The notes: generated from the letters alone by a model not told the origin. Positions 8,444 through 18,127 are shown, counted from the stretch's first letter. The stretch is DNA of 64,000 nucleotides from Pseudoduganella albidiflava (GCF_004322755.1 NZ_CP036401.1:1860001-1924000); one strand, 5' to 3'. Numbers and translations: made by a program.

Positions 8444-9913
8444 CTAGTTGGCCTGCCTGGCGGGCATGGCGCGTTGCGCCGCGTCGATTTCCGGCCCCAG
8501 CGGATCCTTCTGCGGTACCGGCACGCCGGATGCGGCGAAATCGATCAGCTCGTCCTTGTCACGCTGGTAGCGCGGCCACTGCGGCAACTGCGCCCCGTTC
8601 GGATCGCCGTTCTTCGCGAAGTTCACCAGGTAGGTGGCAATCGCGCTGCTCATGGCGATGTCGCGCGCGGTCGTCTTGTCGCCATGCGCACTGGCGACGG
8701 TATCGAAGAAGTACGTCACGTCGGTCGCGTGCTTGGCGCCGCCCGGCCATTCGATCGCTTTCGGCACATACGAAAAGCGGTATGCGTACACGGGCACGCC
8801 CTGGTCGGCCAGCACGCCGGCGATCTTGCGGGCACCGGCAACCATGAACCCTGTCCGGCCGCCCATGTCGTCATCGGTGGCGCCGATCATCACGGGTACC
8901 TTGACGAAGCGGCCGGCCGCATAGGCCGGCAATGGTTCCACGGCCACCTGCCCGTCGGCGAACGGCCCGACGTGCACCCGTGGCCCCGGCGTGAACATGG
9001 ACATCAGGTTGAAGCCGTCGACCACCTGTTCCGGCGTGAGTGCGCGCAGCTTCGACAGTGCGGCGGGATCGTCCGCGGCGATGCCATGCTTGCCGGCGAA
9101 CTCGATGCTCCACTGCTCGGCTCCCGACCGGGTCGACGGGAGACCGGGGATGATGCCTTCGCCACCCGACAGGATGGCCGCCCTGGCGAACAATCCCTTG
9201 CCCTGGGTGAGCGGGGAGGTGAGCATCGTGTTGACCGCGATGGCCCCCGCCGATTCGCCCATGATGGTCACGTTGGCCGGGTCGCCGCCGAACGCGGCGA
9301 TATTGCGCTGTACCCAATCGAGCGCCGCGAGCTGGTCCAGGTAGCCGTAGTTGCCGGACTGTCCCTTGTTGGCGGCGTCGCTTGCCAGCGCCGGGTGGGC
9401 AAAGGAACCGAAGCGTCCCAGGCGGTAGTTGAAGCTGACCACCATGACGCCGCGTTTCGCCAGCGGCGCGCCGGAGGTGATGGCCGGCGACGTGCCGCCG
9501 TTGACGAAGCCGCCGCCATGGATCCACACGATCACCGGCAGCTTGCCTTTTGCCGCGGCGGGTTTCCACACGTTGAGGTACAGGCAATCCTCGGCGGGTT
9601 TGGTGGCGAGGGGGGCCAGGTCCTGCGGGAAGGGCACCTGCATGCAGTCGTTGCCGAAGCTGGTGGCCGCGCGGATGCCGGTCCAGCCGGCAGGCGGCTG
9701 CGGCGCGCGCCAGCGCAATGCCCCGACCGGCGGCGCGGCATACGGAATCCCATTCCAGCTGGCGATGCCGTTCTCGATGGCGCCTTCGAGCTTGCCGCTG
9801 TCGATGGCGGCCACGGGGCCGGTGGCGGCGGCGGCGGGCAGGGCGAAGGCCAGGGCCAGCAGGGCGGCGGGGATTGCGGGGGCAGCGAGCGTGGGGCGGA
9901 TGCTGTCGAACAT
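8444..9913 (-). CDS. Secreted carboxylesterase, type B family
   Basis: Serine ester hydrolase of 489 residues with an N-terminal signal peptide (to about residue 30, AAAA). The alpha/beta-hydrolase features are clear: oxyanion-hole HGGGF at 132-136, EDCLYLNVW at 108-116 and nucleophile elbow GESAG with Ser221. A catalytic His is probably the one in AKHATD near residue 395. It begins with ATG after AAGGAG. It is the last gene of the leftward run V4R protein, monooxygenase, flavin reductase, binding protein, esterase, so it may cleave an ester before or during uptake. The substrate cannot be read. Confidence 0.9.
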   Translation of the reverse strand: MFDSIRPTLAAPAIPAALLALAFALPAAAATGPVAAIDSGKLEGAIENGIASWNGIPYAAPPVGALRWRAPQPPAGWTGIRAATSFGNDCMQVPFPQDLAPLATKPAEDCLYLNVWKPAAAKGKLPVIVWIHGGGFVNGGTSPAITSGAPLAKRGVMVVSFNYRLGRFGSFAHPALASDAANKGQSGNYGYLDQLAALDWVQRNIAAFGGDPANVTIMGESAGAIAVNTMLTSPLTQGKGLFARAAILSGGEGIIPGLPSTRSGAEQWSIEFAGKHGIAADDPAALSKLRALTPEQVVDGFNLMSMFTPGPRVHVGPFADGQVAVEPLPAYAAGRFVKVPVMIGATDDDMGGRTGFMVAGARKIAGVLADQGVPVYAYRFSYVPKAIEWPGGAKHATDVTYFFDTVASAHGDKTTARDIAMSSAIATYLVNFAKNGDPNGAQLPQWPRYQRDKDELIDFAASGVPVPQKDPLGPEIDAAQRAMPARQAN

Positions 9914-10018
9914 CGTGGTGGTCTCCTTGTTGTTGTTGAACGTGTGGATTGGTATGTCGGGACTGCGATGATGTCACCCTGGCCGCCTGCGCGGCCGGGC
10001 GTGGAGCGCGGGAGCCGG

Positions 10019-11173
10019 TCAGGGCATGTACTTCCACTTGCCTTTCTCGAGCCTCACCATGACGACCGAGCGCGGGTCGGTATTGAAGATGTTCTCCGGG
10101 CGGAAGTTGTACACGCCCTGCGTGCCGACCAGCTCCTTGGTGGACAGCAGGGAATTGAGCAGGGCCGCGCGGAATTCCGGCGTGCCGGGCTGCTTCTGCG
10201 CCATGGTGCGCTGCGCCGCATCCAGGAAGATCAGCCAGGCATCGAACGCGTAGGGCGCGAAGGCATCCGTCGCGTCGGCCTGGAAGGTCTTCTTGTAGGC
10301 GCTGCGGAAATCGAGCGAGATCTTGCGCGACAGGTGGTTGGCCGGCAACTGGTCGGCCACGACGACGGGGCCGGTGGGGGCGTACAGGTTTTCCAGCGCA
10401 CCACCGCCGACACGGATGAAGTCGGGATTGATGATGCCATGGGTGCCATAGATCTTGCCGCGATAGCCGCGCGCCTTCAAGCCGAGATAGGCCAGCGCGC
10501 CCGGCGTGCCCGAGGTGCCGCTCAACACGGCATCCGGCCGGGCCGCGACGATCTTCAGCGCCTGGCCGGTGACGGAACTGTCGTTGCGGGCATAGCGCTC
10601 GTTGGTCACCACCTTGATGCCGTTCTTCTTCGCGGCGACCAGCAGCGCGTCGTAGACGATATCGCCCCAAGCGTCCGAGAAGCCGATGTAGGCGACCGTC
10701 TTGACGCCGGAGCGCTGCATGTGGGCCACCAGCGTATCGACCATCAGCGGCGTGGCCTGCGGCACGTTGACCATCCAGCCGCCATTGCCGGCGTCGGGCT
10801 TGACCTGGGCGACCGAGATGAACGGCACCTTCAGTTCGCGGGCCACGCCGGCGATGGCGATGCCCGACGGCGTGCCGGCGGTGCCGATCAGCGCATCGAC
10901 ATTGTCTTCCACGACCAGCTTGCGGGCGTTGCGGGCGGCCGTGGTGGGGTCGGAGGCATCGTCGAGCTGCACCACCTGCACCTTCTTGCCGGCGATGTCG
11001 GGCCGGTAGGTCACGCCGGCCTGCAGGCCCTTCGAATAGGGAATGCCCAGCGAGGACGAAGGGCCCGACAGCGAGGTGATGAAACCCAGCTTGAGGTCCG
11101 CGGCCCAACCCAGCAAAGGCACGGACAATACCGCGGCCAGCGCGGCGGTTCGGATGAGAGAGCGATGCTTCAT
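10019..11173 (-). CDS. Liv-type periplasmic substrate-binding protein
   Basis: Periplasmic binding protein of the LivK/amide family (384 residues). It has a signal peptide ending near GWA, then the start of the mature fold at LKLGFITSLSGPSSSLG. An AGGAG site precedes the ATG. The Liv permease and ATPase genes at the left end of the window lack their own binding protein, so this one may serve them although it lies 6.4 kb away on the other strand. Its place between the flavin reductase and the esterase suggests a ligand linked to that pathway (aromatic acid, amide or ester product) rather than leucine; that is inference. Confidence 0.88.
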   Translation of the reverse strand: MKHRSLIRTAALAAVLSVPLLGWAADLKLGFITSLSGPSSSLGIPYSKGLQAGVTYRPDIAGKKVQVVQLDDASDPTTAARNARKLVVEDNVDALIGTAGTPSGIAIAGVARELKVPFISVAQVKPDAGNGGWMVNVPQATPLMVDTLVAHMQRSGVKTVAYIGFSDAWGDIVYDALLVAAKKNGIKVVTNERYARNDSSVTGQALKIVAARPDAVLSGTSGTPGALAYLGLKARGYRGKIYGTHGIINPDFIRVGGGALENLYAPTGPVVVADQLPANHLSRKISLDFRSAYKKTFQADATDAFAPYAFDAWLIFLDAAQRTMAQKQPGTPEFRAALLNSLLSTKELVGTQGVYNFRPENIFNTDPRSVVMVRLEKGKWKYMP

Positions 11174-11246
11174 GGTGCGACTCCTGGAGAGAGGGTGGGT
11201 TTTATCATTGTGATGCCGGCCGATGGCCCCGGGGCTGCCGGGACGA

Positions 11247-11792
11247 TCACGCCGGCTGTGCTTCGACCTGCCGCGTCACCCGGCGGAAGGTGCGATCGAA
11301 ATACACCAGCGCGTCGGCCTGCTGGCGGATCGAGATGTCGTCGACCTGGGCGAAGATGACCGCATGGGTGCCGACCTGCGCCACGTCGACCACGCGGCAG
11401 GCAAGGCTGACCAGGGCGGGCTCCAGGCGCGGTACGGCACCGCCTTCGTCGATCCAGTTCGCGGCCTGGAAGCGTTCCTCCATCGACAGGCCGCTCATGC
11501 CGGCGAAGTGCCGGGCCAGGTCGTCGCATTCGGCCGGCAGCACGTTGATGCAGAGCTGCCGGTTCTGCTCGAAGGCCGACAGGGTGGTGCTGTTGCGGTT
11601 GATGCAGAACAGCAGCGTCGGCGGCGTATCGCTGACCGAGCAGACCGCCGTGGCGGTGATGCCGCAGCGGCCCGCCGGGCCGGCCGTGGTGACGATGTTG
11701 ACGGCTGCCGGCAGGTTGGCCATCGCTTCGCGGAAGCGCAGGCGCAGGGCGTCGCTGTCGGGAGCGCGGGTTTGAGCGGGAACGGAATTCAT
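11247..11792 (-). CDS. Flavin reductase, HpaC/HsaB-like
   Basis: NAD(P)H:flavin oxidoreductase of 181 residues, the usual size of the small reductase component of two-component monooxygenases. The FMN-binding pattern NIVTTAGPAGRCGITATAV, followed by PPTLLFCINRNSTT, is typical. It begins 15 bp after the stop of the monooxygenase gene, preceded by GAGG. It most likely supplies reduced flavin to that enzyme. Confidence 0.9.
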   Translation of the reverse strand: MNSVPAQTRAPDSDALRLRFREAMANLPAAVNIVTTAGPAGRCGITATAVCSVSDTPPTLLFCINRNSTTLSAFEQNRQLCINVLPAECDDLARHFAGMSGLSMEERFQAANWIDEGGAVPRLEPALVSLACRVVDVAQVGTHAVIFAQVDDISIRQQADALVYFDRTFRRVTRQVEAQPA

Positions 11793-11807
11793 GGCTGCCT
11801 CGCGTTG

Positions 11808-12992
11808 TTACAGGAAACCGGGGAAGGGCGGTACGCCGACGAGCACGGCGCCGGCGCCGTCGAAGTTGCCGCTGCTGAGGAAGGCGTGCTGGGTGACGAC
11901 CATCGAATCGCGCACGATCCGCTGCAGCGGGTGCTTGCTGTAGATCGATGCCATGCCGCCCAGGCGGTAGGCGTCCCGCACCACGTCGGCGGCCGTTTGC
12001 GCGGCATGCGTGGCGCTCAGCTTCAGCATGCCGATCTGTTCCGGCGTCACGTCCTGGCCGGCCACGATGGCCTCATAGACCGCCTCGGCCGCTTCGTAGA
12101 AGTACGCCCTGGCACCCTCGAACTGCGCCTGCGCCTTGGCCAGCTCGATACGGAAGTAGGCGCGGTCGGCCATGCGCGGCGCGCCGGTGGTGGTGACCTT
12201 GCCGGCCGACATGTCGTTGACGATCTCCAGCGCCGCCCGCGCCAGGCCGATATTGACGGCCGCGTGCACCTGCGCCTGGTAGCAGGTGGCGGGGTAGCGG
12301 TACAGCGGTTCGTCGATCACGGCGCCGCTGCCGCGCTGGAAGGTCCAGTCATCGGCCACGAACTGGTCGGTCACGCGCAGGTCATGGCTGCCGGTGCCCT
12401 CCAGGCCCACCACGTCCCAGTTCTCGACGATCTCGACCCGCGCGGCCGGCAGGATGGCGGCCAGCGGCTTGACGCCCGGCCCGCCGCCGATGCCCACGCC
12501 CAGCCAGCTGGCGCCCATGCAGCCGCTGGCGAATTTCCACTGGCCGGTGACTTGCCAGCCATCGGCCGTGCGGACCGCCGGCTGCGGCGGATACAGTGCG
12601 CCGGCGAACACCTGGTCCGGTCCTTCCGCATAAATAAAGGCCTGCGTCGCCCTGGGCAGCGCGGCCAGGTAGGTGTTGGCCGAACCGAAGCTGGCGACCC
12701 ACGCGGCGGAACCGTCGACGGCCGCGATGCGCTCGACGATGCGCAGGAAGTCGGCGGGCGGCATGGCGTCGCCGCCAAAGCAGCGCGGCGTGCCGGCGCG
12801 GTAGATGCCGGCTTCCCTGAAGCGTTCGACCATGTCGCGCGGCACGTGGCCGAGCGAGGTGAATTCTTCCCTGCGCCGGGCGACGTCGGCCAGCACCTGG
12901 TCGAGCGTTGCCGGCGCTGCCGGCGACAGGGGCGGCGGGACCAGGCCGGGGTGGATCGGTGCGGCGGGATGCAGCAGGGTGGCTGTGGACAT
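11808..12992 (-). CDS. Flavin-dependent monooxygenase with acyl-CoA dehydrogenase fold
   Basis: A 394-residue protein with the acyl-CoA-dehydrogenase fold of class D two-component monooxygenases (HpaB C2 / HsaA / DszC type), which hydroxylate or oxidise aromatic or sulfur compounds using reduced flavin. Visible features are WVASFGSANTYL near residue 95, the middle-domain stretch ADGWQVTGQWKFASG, and a helical C-terminus with YRLGGMASIYSKHPLQR. A true acyl-CoA dehydrogenase is less likely because a flavin reductase follows directly (gap 15 bp). The ATG at 12992 is preceded by GGAGAC and chosen over an upstream in-frame ATG at 13124. Confidence 0.85.
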   Translation of the reverse strand: MSTATLLHPAAPIHPGLVPPPLSPAAPATLDQVLADVARRREEFTSLGHVPRDMVERFREAGIYRAGTPRCFGGDAMPPADFLRIVERIAAVDGSAAWVASFGSANTYLAALPRATQAFIYAEGPDQVFAGALYPPQPAVRTADGWQVTGQWKFASGCMGASWLGVGIGGGPGVKPLAAILPAARVEIVENWDVVGLEGTGSHDLRVTDQFVADDWTFQRGSGAVIDEPLYRYPATCYQAQVHAAVNIGLARAALEIVNDMSAGKVTTTGAPRMADRAYFRIELAKAQAQFEGARAYFYEAAEAVYEAIVAGQDVTPEQIGMLKLSATHAAQTAADVVRDAYRLGGMASIYSKHPLQRIVRDSMVVTQHAFLSSGNFDGAGAVLVGVPPFPGFL

Positions 12993-13053
12993 GATGTCTC
13001 CTTCGTGTTTCAACGGTGTTCGTGGGTTGGATGCCTGCGCGGGGTCGCGGGAA

Positions 13054-13596
13054 TCAAGAAAGGGGCGTGCCGGAAAGGGGCGTCTGGGACAGGGACGTGG
13101 CGGATGGCTCGGCGCGCCGGGCAACGAAGCGGCACCGGCCGCCGTGCTGCGCCGCGCACTGCGTTTCGGTCACCCTGACGTCGCTGCCCAGCACGCTCTG
13201 CGCCAGGCTGTGGAAAATGCCGCGGATGGGCGCGCACACGGGAACATCGGATGGGCCATGGCCGGCGGCGAACGGACTGTTCTCGACTTCCAGCCCGGCT
13301 TCGTGCGCGCCGGCGCTGAAGTGCCAGACGCCCCAGCCGAAGGCGGCGGCGCCTTCGACCACCGTACGGGCCAGGCCGTCGCTGCTGCCGGCTTCGAGGT
13401 AGGCGCGCACGCTCTTGCCGCCGTGCTGGCGCGTCGATTCGGCCAGCGCCGCCAGCACCTGGCCGCGCAGCGCGGCCGGCAGTTCGTGCAGCATGCCCAT
13501 CAGCACATCGGTGCGCATCATCAGGTAGCGGCGGTCGCCATCGAAGATGGTGCCGGCCGTTTCGTCGATCCCGATGCGATCCCAAAAAGCGCTCAT
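13054..13596 (-). CDS. Stand-alone V4R-domain protein
   Basis: A 180-residue protein. The C-terminal half (about 95-160) is a V4R (4-vinyl-reductase) domain, as found in BchJ and in the ligand-sensing part of XylR/DmpR regulators. The conserved cysteines appear as PVC121, TQC147 and GRC155-RF, which in V4R proteins bind a metal. There is no DNA-binding or ATPase domain, so it is either a small-molecule-binding protein or a reductase-like accessory. It is the first gene of the leftward operon (61 bp before the monooxygenase) and is divergent from a LysR gene. The ATG at 13596 has GGAG upstream. The C-terminal tail (Ser/Thr/Pro) is low-complexity. Confidence 0.75.
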   Translation of the reverse strand: MSAFWDRIGIDETAGTIFDGDRRYLMMRTDVLMGMLHELPAALRGQVLAALAESTRQHGGKSVRAYLEAGSSDGLARTVVEGAAAFGWGVWHFSAGAHEAGLEVENSPFAAGHGPSDVPVCAPIRGIFHSLAQSVLGSDVRVTETQCAAQHGGRCRFVARRAEPSATSLSQTPLSGTPLS

Positions 13597-13750
13597 GGTG
13601 TGTCTCCGGTCGATTAAAATTGTGTGCTTCGTCTGCGTGCAAGGCAGTCCGATATTCGACCTGTTTGCTGTATGACAGGACGGCAATCCGATAGGGAAAC
13701 GATAGGCGTTTCCCCAAAACACCGTCAACTGAAGATCGGGAATCGGCACT

Positions 13751-14683
13751 ATGCAGAAAATGAATACAGGGACCGTCGACCTGAACCTGATGCGGGTATT
13801 CCTGGCGATATGGGAAACGCGCAGCCTGACCATCGCTGCGGACCGCCTCGCGCTGTCGCAGCCGGCGGTGAGCCATGGCCTGCGGCGCCTGCGCGATGTG
13901 TTCCAGGATCCGCTGTTCGTGCGCACGGCCGATGGCATGCAGCCCACGGCGGCCGCCATACGGCTGCACGGCCCGATCGACCGTGCGCTCGACATGATCT
14001 ATGGCGCGATGCAGCGCCATGCCGGTTTCGATGCCGCGACATCGGTGCGGCGCTTTCGCATTTCGATGTCGGACATGTCGGCGTTCTTCTTCCTGCCGCC
14101 GCTGCTGTCGGCGCTCCAGGAAAACGCGCCCGGCGTCGCGATCGAGGTCGTGCCGATCCCGCTGGCCAATGTCGAAGCGGGCATGCGCTCGGGCGAGATC
14201 GATCTCGCGCTGGGCTACGTTCCCGGCCTGTCCGGCGACTGCCAGTCGCAGACGCTGTTCCACGACGAGTACGTGTGCATGGTGCGTTCCGGCCATCCGG
14301 ACGGCAGGCGGGCGCTGACCCGCGAAGCGCTGGGGCGGTTGCGGTACGTGGTCACCGACAGCGGCGCCACGGGGCACGGCCTGACGGAAAAGTGGCTGGG
14401 CCAGCTGGACATCCAGCGCAACGTCGTGCTCAAGCTGCCGCACTTCATCGCCGCGCCGGAGATCGTGCGCAGCACCGACCTGGCGCTGATGTTCCCGCGC
14501 AGCATAGCGGAGCGGTTCAACCGGGGGCGTGCCTACCGGCTGCTGGCGCTGCCCTTCGACCTGCCGCCGATCGAAGTCAAGCTGCATGTGCACCAGCGCT
14601 TCGCGGCGGATGCCGGCATAGCGTGGCTGCGCACGACGATTGCGGAGATGTTCGGTGCGACGGGCACCGCGAATGCCACGTAG
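13751..14683 (+). CDS. LysR-family transcriptional regulator
   Basis: A 310-residue LysR protein. The N-terminal helix-turn-helix reads DLNLMRVFLAIWETRSLTIA and ALSQPAVSHGLRRLRD, in the NodD/NahR-like subgroup often answering to aromatic inducers. The effector domain follows from about residue 95. It is transcribed divergently from the V4R-monooxygenase operon with 154 bp between them, the usual arrangement for a LysR activator and its target. Confidence 0.92.
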   Translation: MQKMNTGTVDLNLMRVFLAIWETRSLTIAADRLALSQPAVSHGLRRLRDVFQDPLFVRTADGMQPTAAAIRLHGPIDRALDMIYGAMQRHAGFDAATSVRRFRISMSDMSAFFFLPPLLSALQENAPGVAIEVVPIPLANVEAGMRSGEIDLALGYVPGLSGDCQSQTLFHDEYVCMVRSGHPDGRRALTREALGRLRYVVTDSGATGHGLTEKWLGQLDIQRNVVLKLPHFIAAPEIVRSTDLALMFPRSIAERFNRGRAYRLLALPFDLPPIEVKLHVHQRFAADAGIAWLRTTIAEMFGATGTANAT

Positions 14684-14829
14684 GGCGGCCGTGCGAAGCG
14701 ATGCGTTCGCCATCGGCGGTGGCAACGGCCCGCTGCAGTTCACGGCGTCCTTGACGGGCGCCATCCATTTCAATGACAACCAGTACGCGGCGGACGCCGA
14801 GGTTCGCCGCGGTTCGACCAGGAGCTCGC

Positions 14830-15456
14830 GTGAGCCACGAGTATTATTTTTATGAACCGGCACGAGGCCATGGCCTGCCGCACGATCCATTCAACGCCAT
14901 CATCGGCCCGCGTCCCATCGGCTGGATATCGAGCCGCAGCGCGGACGGCGTGCTGAACCTGGCGCCCTACAGTTTCTTCAATGCGTTCAACTACGTGCCG
15001 CCCATCCTGGGCTTTTCCAGCCAGGGGCGGAAGGACACGCTGCGCAATATCGAGGCAACCGGCGAATTCGTGTGGAACCTGGCCACGCGGCCGCTGGCCG
15101 AGGCGATGAACATCACGTGCACGGCGGCGCCGCCCGAGGTGGATGAATTCGCGCTGGCCGGCCTGACGCCCGCATCGTCGAGCGTGATCGGCACACCGCG
15201 CGTGGCGGAGTCGCCTGTCGCCTTCGAATGCCGCGCCACGCAGATCATCGCGCTGCAGACGGCCAGCGGCGCGGCAACAGGCAACTGGCTGGTCCTGGGG
15301 GAAGTGGTCGGCGTGCACATCGCACGGCACCTGCTGAAGGACGGCATCTACGATACCGCCGGTGCGCGTCCCATCCTGCGCGGAGGCGGGCCGGCGGATT
15401 ACTTCGAGATCACGCCGGAACAGATGTTCCGCATGCGGCGCCCGGACAGCCCGTAG
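14830..15456 (+). CDS. Flavin reductase family protein (DIM6/NTAB type)
   Basis: A 208-residue FMN-binding protein of the larger flavin-reductase family. Signs are ARGHGLPHDPFNAIIGPRPI near the N-terminus, SRSADGVLNLAPYSFFN and PPILGFSSQG. The GTG at 14830 is chosen because AGGAG lies 5 bp before it and the family begins with this sequence; an in-frame ATG at 14773 has no such site. It follows the LysR gene in the same direction and may be a second reductase for the nearby monooxygenase or act on another substrate. Confidence 0.85.
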   Translation: MSHEYYFYEPARGHGLPHDPFNAIIGPRPIGWISSRSADGVLNLAPYSFFNAFNYVPPILGFSSQGRKDTLRNIEATGEFVWNLATRPLAEAMNITCTAAPPEVDEFALAGLTPASSSVIGTPRVAESPVAFECRATQIIALQTASGAATGNWLVLGEVVGVHIARHLLKDGIYDTAGARPILRGGGPADYFEITPEQMFRMRRPDSP

Positions 15457-15595
15457 TTGTCGCGGGCGCCCCGCCGCGAACCGCAGGGCGTTGAAGCGTG
15501 GATTGAAAACATTGAAGGCCGGCGCCAACCTGGCCGCCGGCCTGCTGCTCACGCCACGGATCGCCGCCCGCTACCGCCAGCGCCCGATAGCCGGG

Positions 15596-17836
15596 TCAGC
15601 GGCCGCCAGCCGCGAACTCGCGGGCCGGCAGGCGCACCTTGACGGTCGCCACCGGTGCATCGGCCGCCTCGGCGAGGATCACGGTGTATTCGCCGGCGGC
15701 GATCTTCCACTTGCCGCTGGCGCTGTCGAACACGGCGAGCGTGCGCGGGTCGATGGCGACGCGGGTGGCGCGGCTTTCGCCGGCCTGCAATGCCAGCTTG
15801 TCCCAGCCGCCCAGGCGCTTCGGCGCCTCCCAGCCGCTGCCGGCCTTGCTCACGTACACCTGCGGCACCGCCTTGCCGGCGCGCTTGCCGTCGTTGGTCA
15901 CGCTGAACGACACGTCGATCGCGCCATCCTTCGCCGCCGCGGCCAGGCCGGTGTACTTGAACGAGGTGTACGACAGGCCGTGGCCGAAGGCGAACAGCGG
16001 CTTGTGCCCCTTCTTGTCGAACCACTTGTAGCCGACCGCAGCGCCTTCGATGTCGTAGTCGGTCGTGAAGCGGCTGCCTTCCGGCAGGCCGGTACCGTCC
16101 ACCACCGGGCGCGGCAGCTGGTCCGCCGACATCGGGAAGGTCGCCGGCAGGCGGCCGGAGGCATCCACTTCGCCGGTCAGCACGCGGGCGATCGCTTCGC
16201 CGCCGCGGCTGCCCGGGTACCAGGCCTGCACCACCGCGTCGACATTGGCCAGCCAGGGCATGGTGACCGGCGAACCGGTTTCCAGCACCACCACGGTGGG
16301 CTTGCCGGCGGCCGCCACGGCGGCGATTACCGCGTCCTGGCCATTGGGCAGCGACAGGTCGGGCTGGTCGATGCTCTCGGCGGTCCACTGCGTGGCGAAG
16401 ACCAGGGCCAGGTCGCTGGACGCGGCCAGCCGGGCTGCGGCCGCCGCATCCTTGCCATCGTGATAGACGAGTTTCGCCTGCAGGCGCTTGGCCAGCGCCT
16501 GCATCGGCGAGGAGGGCAGGTAGACGATCGGGCCCGGGAATGTCTTCGGACCTTCGTTCGGCACCGGCGAGCCGCCGATCGGATAGACCTGCGAGGAACC
16601 GCCGCCCGACAGCACGCCCACGTCGGCATGGCCGCCGATGATGGCGATGGTGCGCTGCGTGCCGGCCAGCGGCAGCACGCCGTTGCGGTTCTTCAGCAGC
16701 ACGATGCCTTCCTCGGCGGCCTGCTGGGAGACCTGCGCGCTGGCGGCGAAATCGATCTTCTCCGGTTCGACCTGCACCGGGTGTTCCATCACGCCGTTGG
16801 CGTACATGGCGCGCAGGATGCGCTGCACCATGTCGTCGAGCCTGGCCTGCGGCACGTGGCCGTTCTCCACCGCTTCCTTCAGTGCGCCGTTGAAGTACGG
16901 CGACTGGTCGAACGGCCAGCCGGACTGCTGGTCCAGGCCGGACAGCGCGGCCGGGATGGTCGAGTGCACGGCGCCCCAGTCGGACATCACATAGCCCTTG
17001 TAGCCCCAGTCGCGCTTGAGCACCTTGTTGAGCAGGTAGTCGTTCTCGCAGGCGTAGGCGCCGTTGACCAGGTTGTAGGCGCACATGACGGAACCCGGAT
17101 TGCCCCGCTCGATGGCGATCTGGAAGGCCAGCAGGTCGGACATGCGGCCCGCCGCATCGCCGATCTTGACGTTCACCTTGAAGCGGCCCGTTTCCTGGTC
17201 GTTGTAGGCGAAGTGCTTGACGGTGGCGACCAGGTGGTTCGACTGGATGCCGCGGATCTGCTCGCCGGCGATGACGCCGCTCAGCAAGGGATCTTCGCCG
17301 GCGTACTCGAAGTTGCGGCCGTTGCGGGGTTCGCGCTGCAGGTTGACGCCGCCGGCCAGCATCACATTGTGGCCGGACAGGCGCGCTTCCTTGCCGATCA
17401 TGGCGCCGCCCGCGTAGCTGAGCGCAGGATTCCAGCTCGCCGCCGTGGCGATGCCGGCCGGCAGGGCGGTGCGCTGGCGCGGCGACGGGTTCGGCTGCGA
17501 GGCGACGCCGGTGCCGGCGTCCGTCAACTGCTGGTGCGGGATGCCCAGGCGTTGCACGCCGGGGATGAAGCCGGCGGTGAACGGCACGCCTTCCTTCGGC
17601 TTCGCCGTGCCCTTGAAGTCGGTGGAGAAATAGCCGAACACGGTCTGGATCTTTTCATCCAGCGTCATCGCGGCGACCGCGGCGCGTGCGCGCTGGTCGG
17701 GGTCCGCCTTGGGATTGTCGGCAAAGGCGTCGGCAGCCATCGCGTGGATGGCGGACGCGATGAGCGTCAGGGCCAGGGCGCCGTGTTTCACGGAGTGCTT
17801 CGCGCGGTGCTTCATGATCATGCTGAGTTGTCTCAT
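15596..17836 (-). CDS. Secreted glycoside hydrolase family 3 beta-glucosidase (BglX-like)
   Basis: A 746-residue GH3 enzyme expected to cut beta-glucosides in the periplasm. It has a signal peptide ending around AMAADAFA, the N-terminal barrel with the nucleophile Asp286 in MSDWGAV, KHFAYNDQETGR, the second alpha/beta domain and a C-terminal fibronectin-III-like domain (FSVTNDGKRAGKAVPQVYV). The ATG at 17836 follows AAGGAAAT. It is divergent from a glucokinase homologue, with LacI-type operators between them, so both probably respond to the same sugar. The product glucose would be the natural substrate of a functional Glk. Confidence 0.93.
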   Translation of the reverse strand: MRQLSMIMKHRAKHSVKHGALALTLIASAIHAMAADAFADNPKADPDQRARAAVAAMTLDEKIQTVFGYFSTDFKGTAKPKEGVPFTAGFIPGVQRLGIPHQQLTDAGTGVASQPNPSPRQRTALPAGIATAASWNPALSYAGGAMIGKEARLSGHNVMLAGGVNLQREPRNGRNFEYAGEDPLLSGVIAGEQIRGIQSNHLVATVKHFAYNDQETGRFKVNVKIGDAAGRMSDLLAFQIAIERGNPGSVMCAYNLVNGAYACENDYLLNKVLKRDWGYKGYVMSDWGAVHSTIPAALSGLDQQSGWPFDQSPYFNGALKEAVENGHVPQARLDDMVQRILRAMYANGVMEHPVQVEPEKIDFAASAQVSQQAAEEGIVLLKNRNGVLPLAGTQRTIAIIGGHADVGVLSGGGSSQVYPIGGSPVPNEGPKTFPGPIVYLPSSPMQALAKRLQAKLVYHDGKDAAAAARLAASSDLALVFATQWTAESIDQPDLSLPNGQDAVIAAVAAAGKPTVVVLETGSPVTMPWLANVDAVVQAWYPGSRGGEAIARVLTGEVDASGRLPATFPMSADQLPRPVVDGTGLPEGSRFTTDYDIEGAAVGYKWFDKKGHKPLFAFGHGLSYTSFKYTGLAAAAKDGAIDVSFSVTNDGKRAGKAVPQVYVSKAGSGWEAPKRLGGWDKLALQAGESRATRVAIDPRTLAVFDSASGKWKIAAGEYTVILAEAADAPVATVKVRLPAREFAAGGR

Positions 17837-17961
17837 CCGTTAATTTCCTTGATTTATTGGAGGATCGTGTCAGGTGCGCTGGCCCGCCCGGGACTGGGCC
17901 GGACGCGCCTGTGCCGGACGCGGCCACGCCAGAACGCGCAGGAAACACCGGAAAAGCGCAT

Positions 17962-17977
17962 CTGAAATCGATTTCAG
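17962..17977. promoter_or_regulatory. LacI-type palindromic operator, copy 1
   Basis: CTGAAATCGATTTCAG is a perfect 16-bp palindrome with the central CG typical of LacI/GalR-family operators. It lies about 125 bp upstream of the GH3 start in the divergent GH3-glk region. No LacI-family gene is present in the window. Confidence 0.65.
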
Positions 17978-18127
17978 AGCAGTTTCGTGATCGGAATCTT
18001 GAAAGTCAAGTGCCATGTCACAGGTAGCCTGATATTTTCAGGAAATTCGTATTTTTACTACGTTTAGTAATTTCCACTAAACAAAGCTGTTGACGGAACT
18101 TCACTGTTGCCGGTAAGTTTTGCCTCC

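Noticed and set aside
8342..11359. 1005-codon plus-strand frame across esterase and binding-protein genes
   Set aside because: It runs across two well-supported minus-strand genes and shows no domain.
13016..13402. Plus-strand frames overlapping the V4R gene
   Set aside because: The V4R cysteine pattern on the minus strand and its ribosome-binding site are much stronger evidence.
15362..17965. 867-codon plus-strand frame opposite the GH3 gene
   Set aside because: Antisense to a canonical GH3 enzyme; biased His/Arg/Gln composition.
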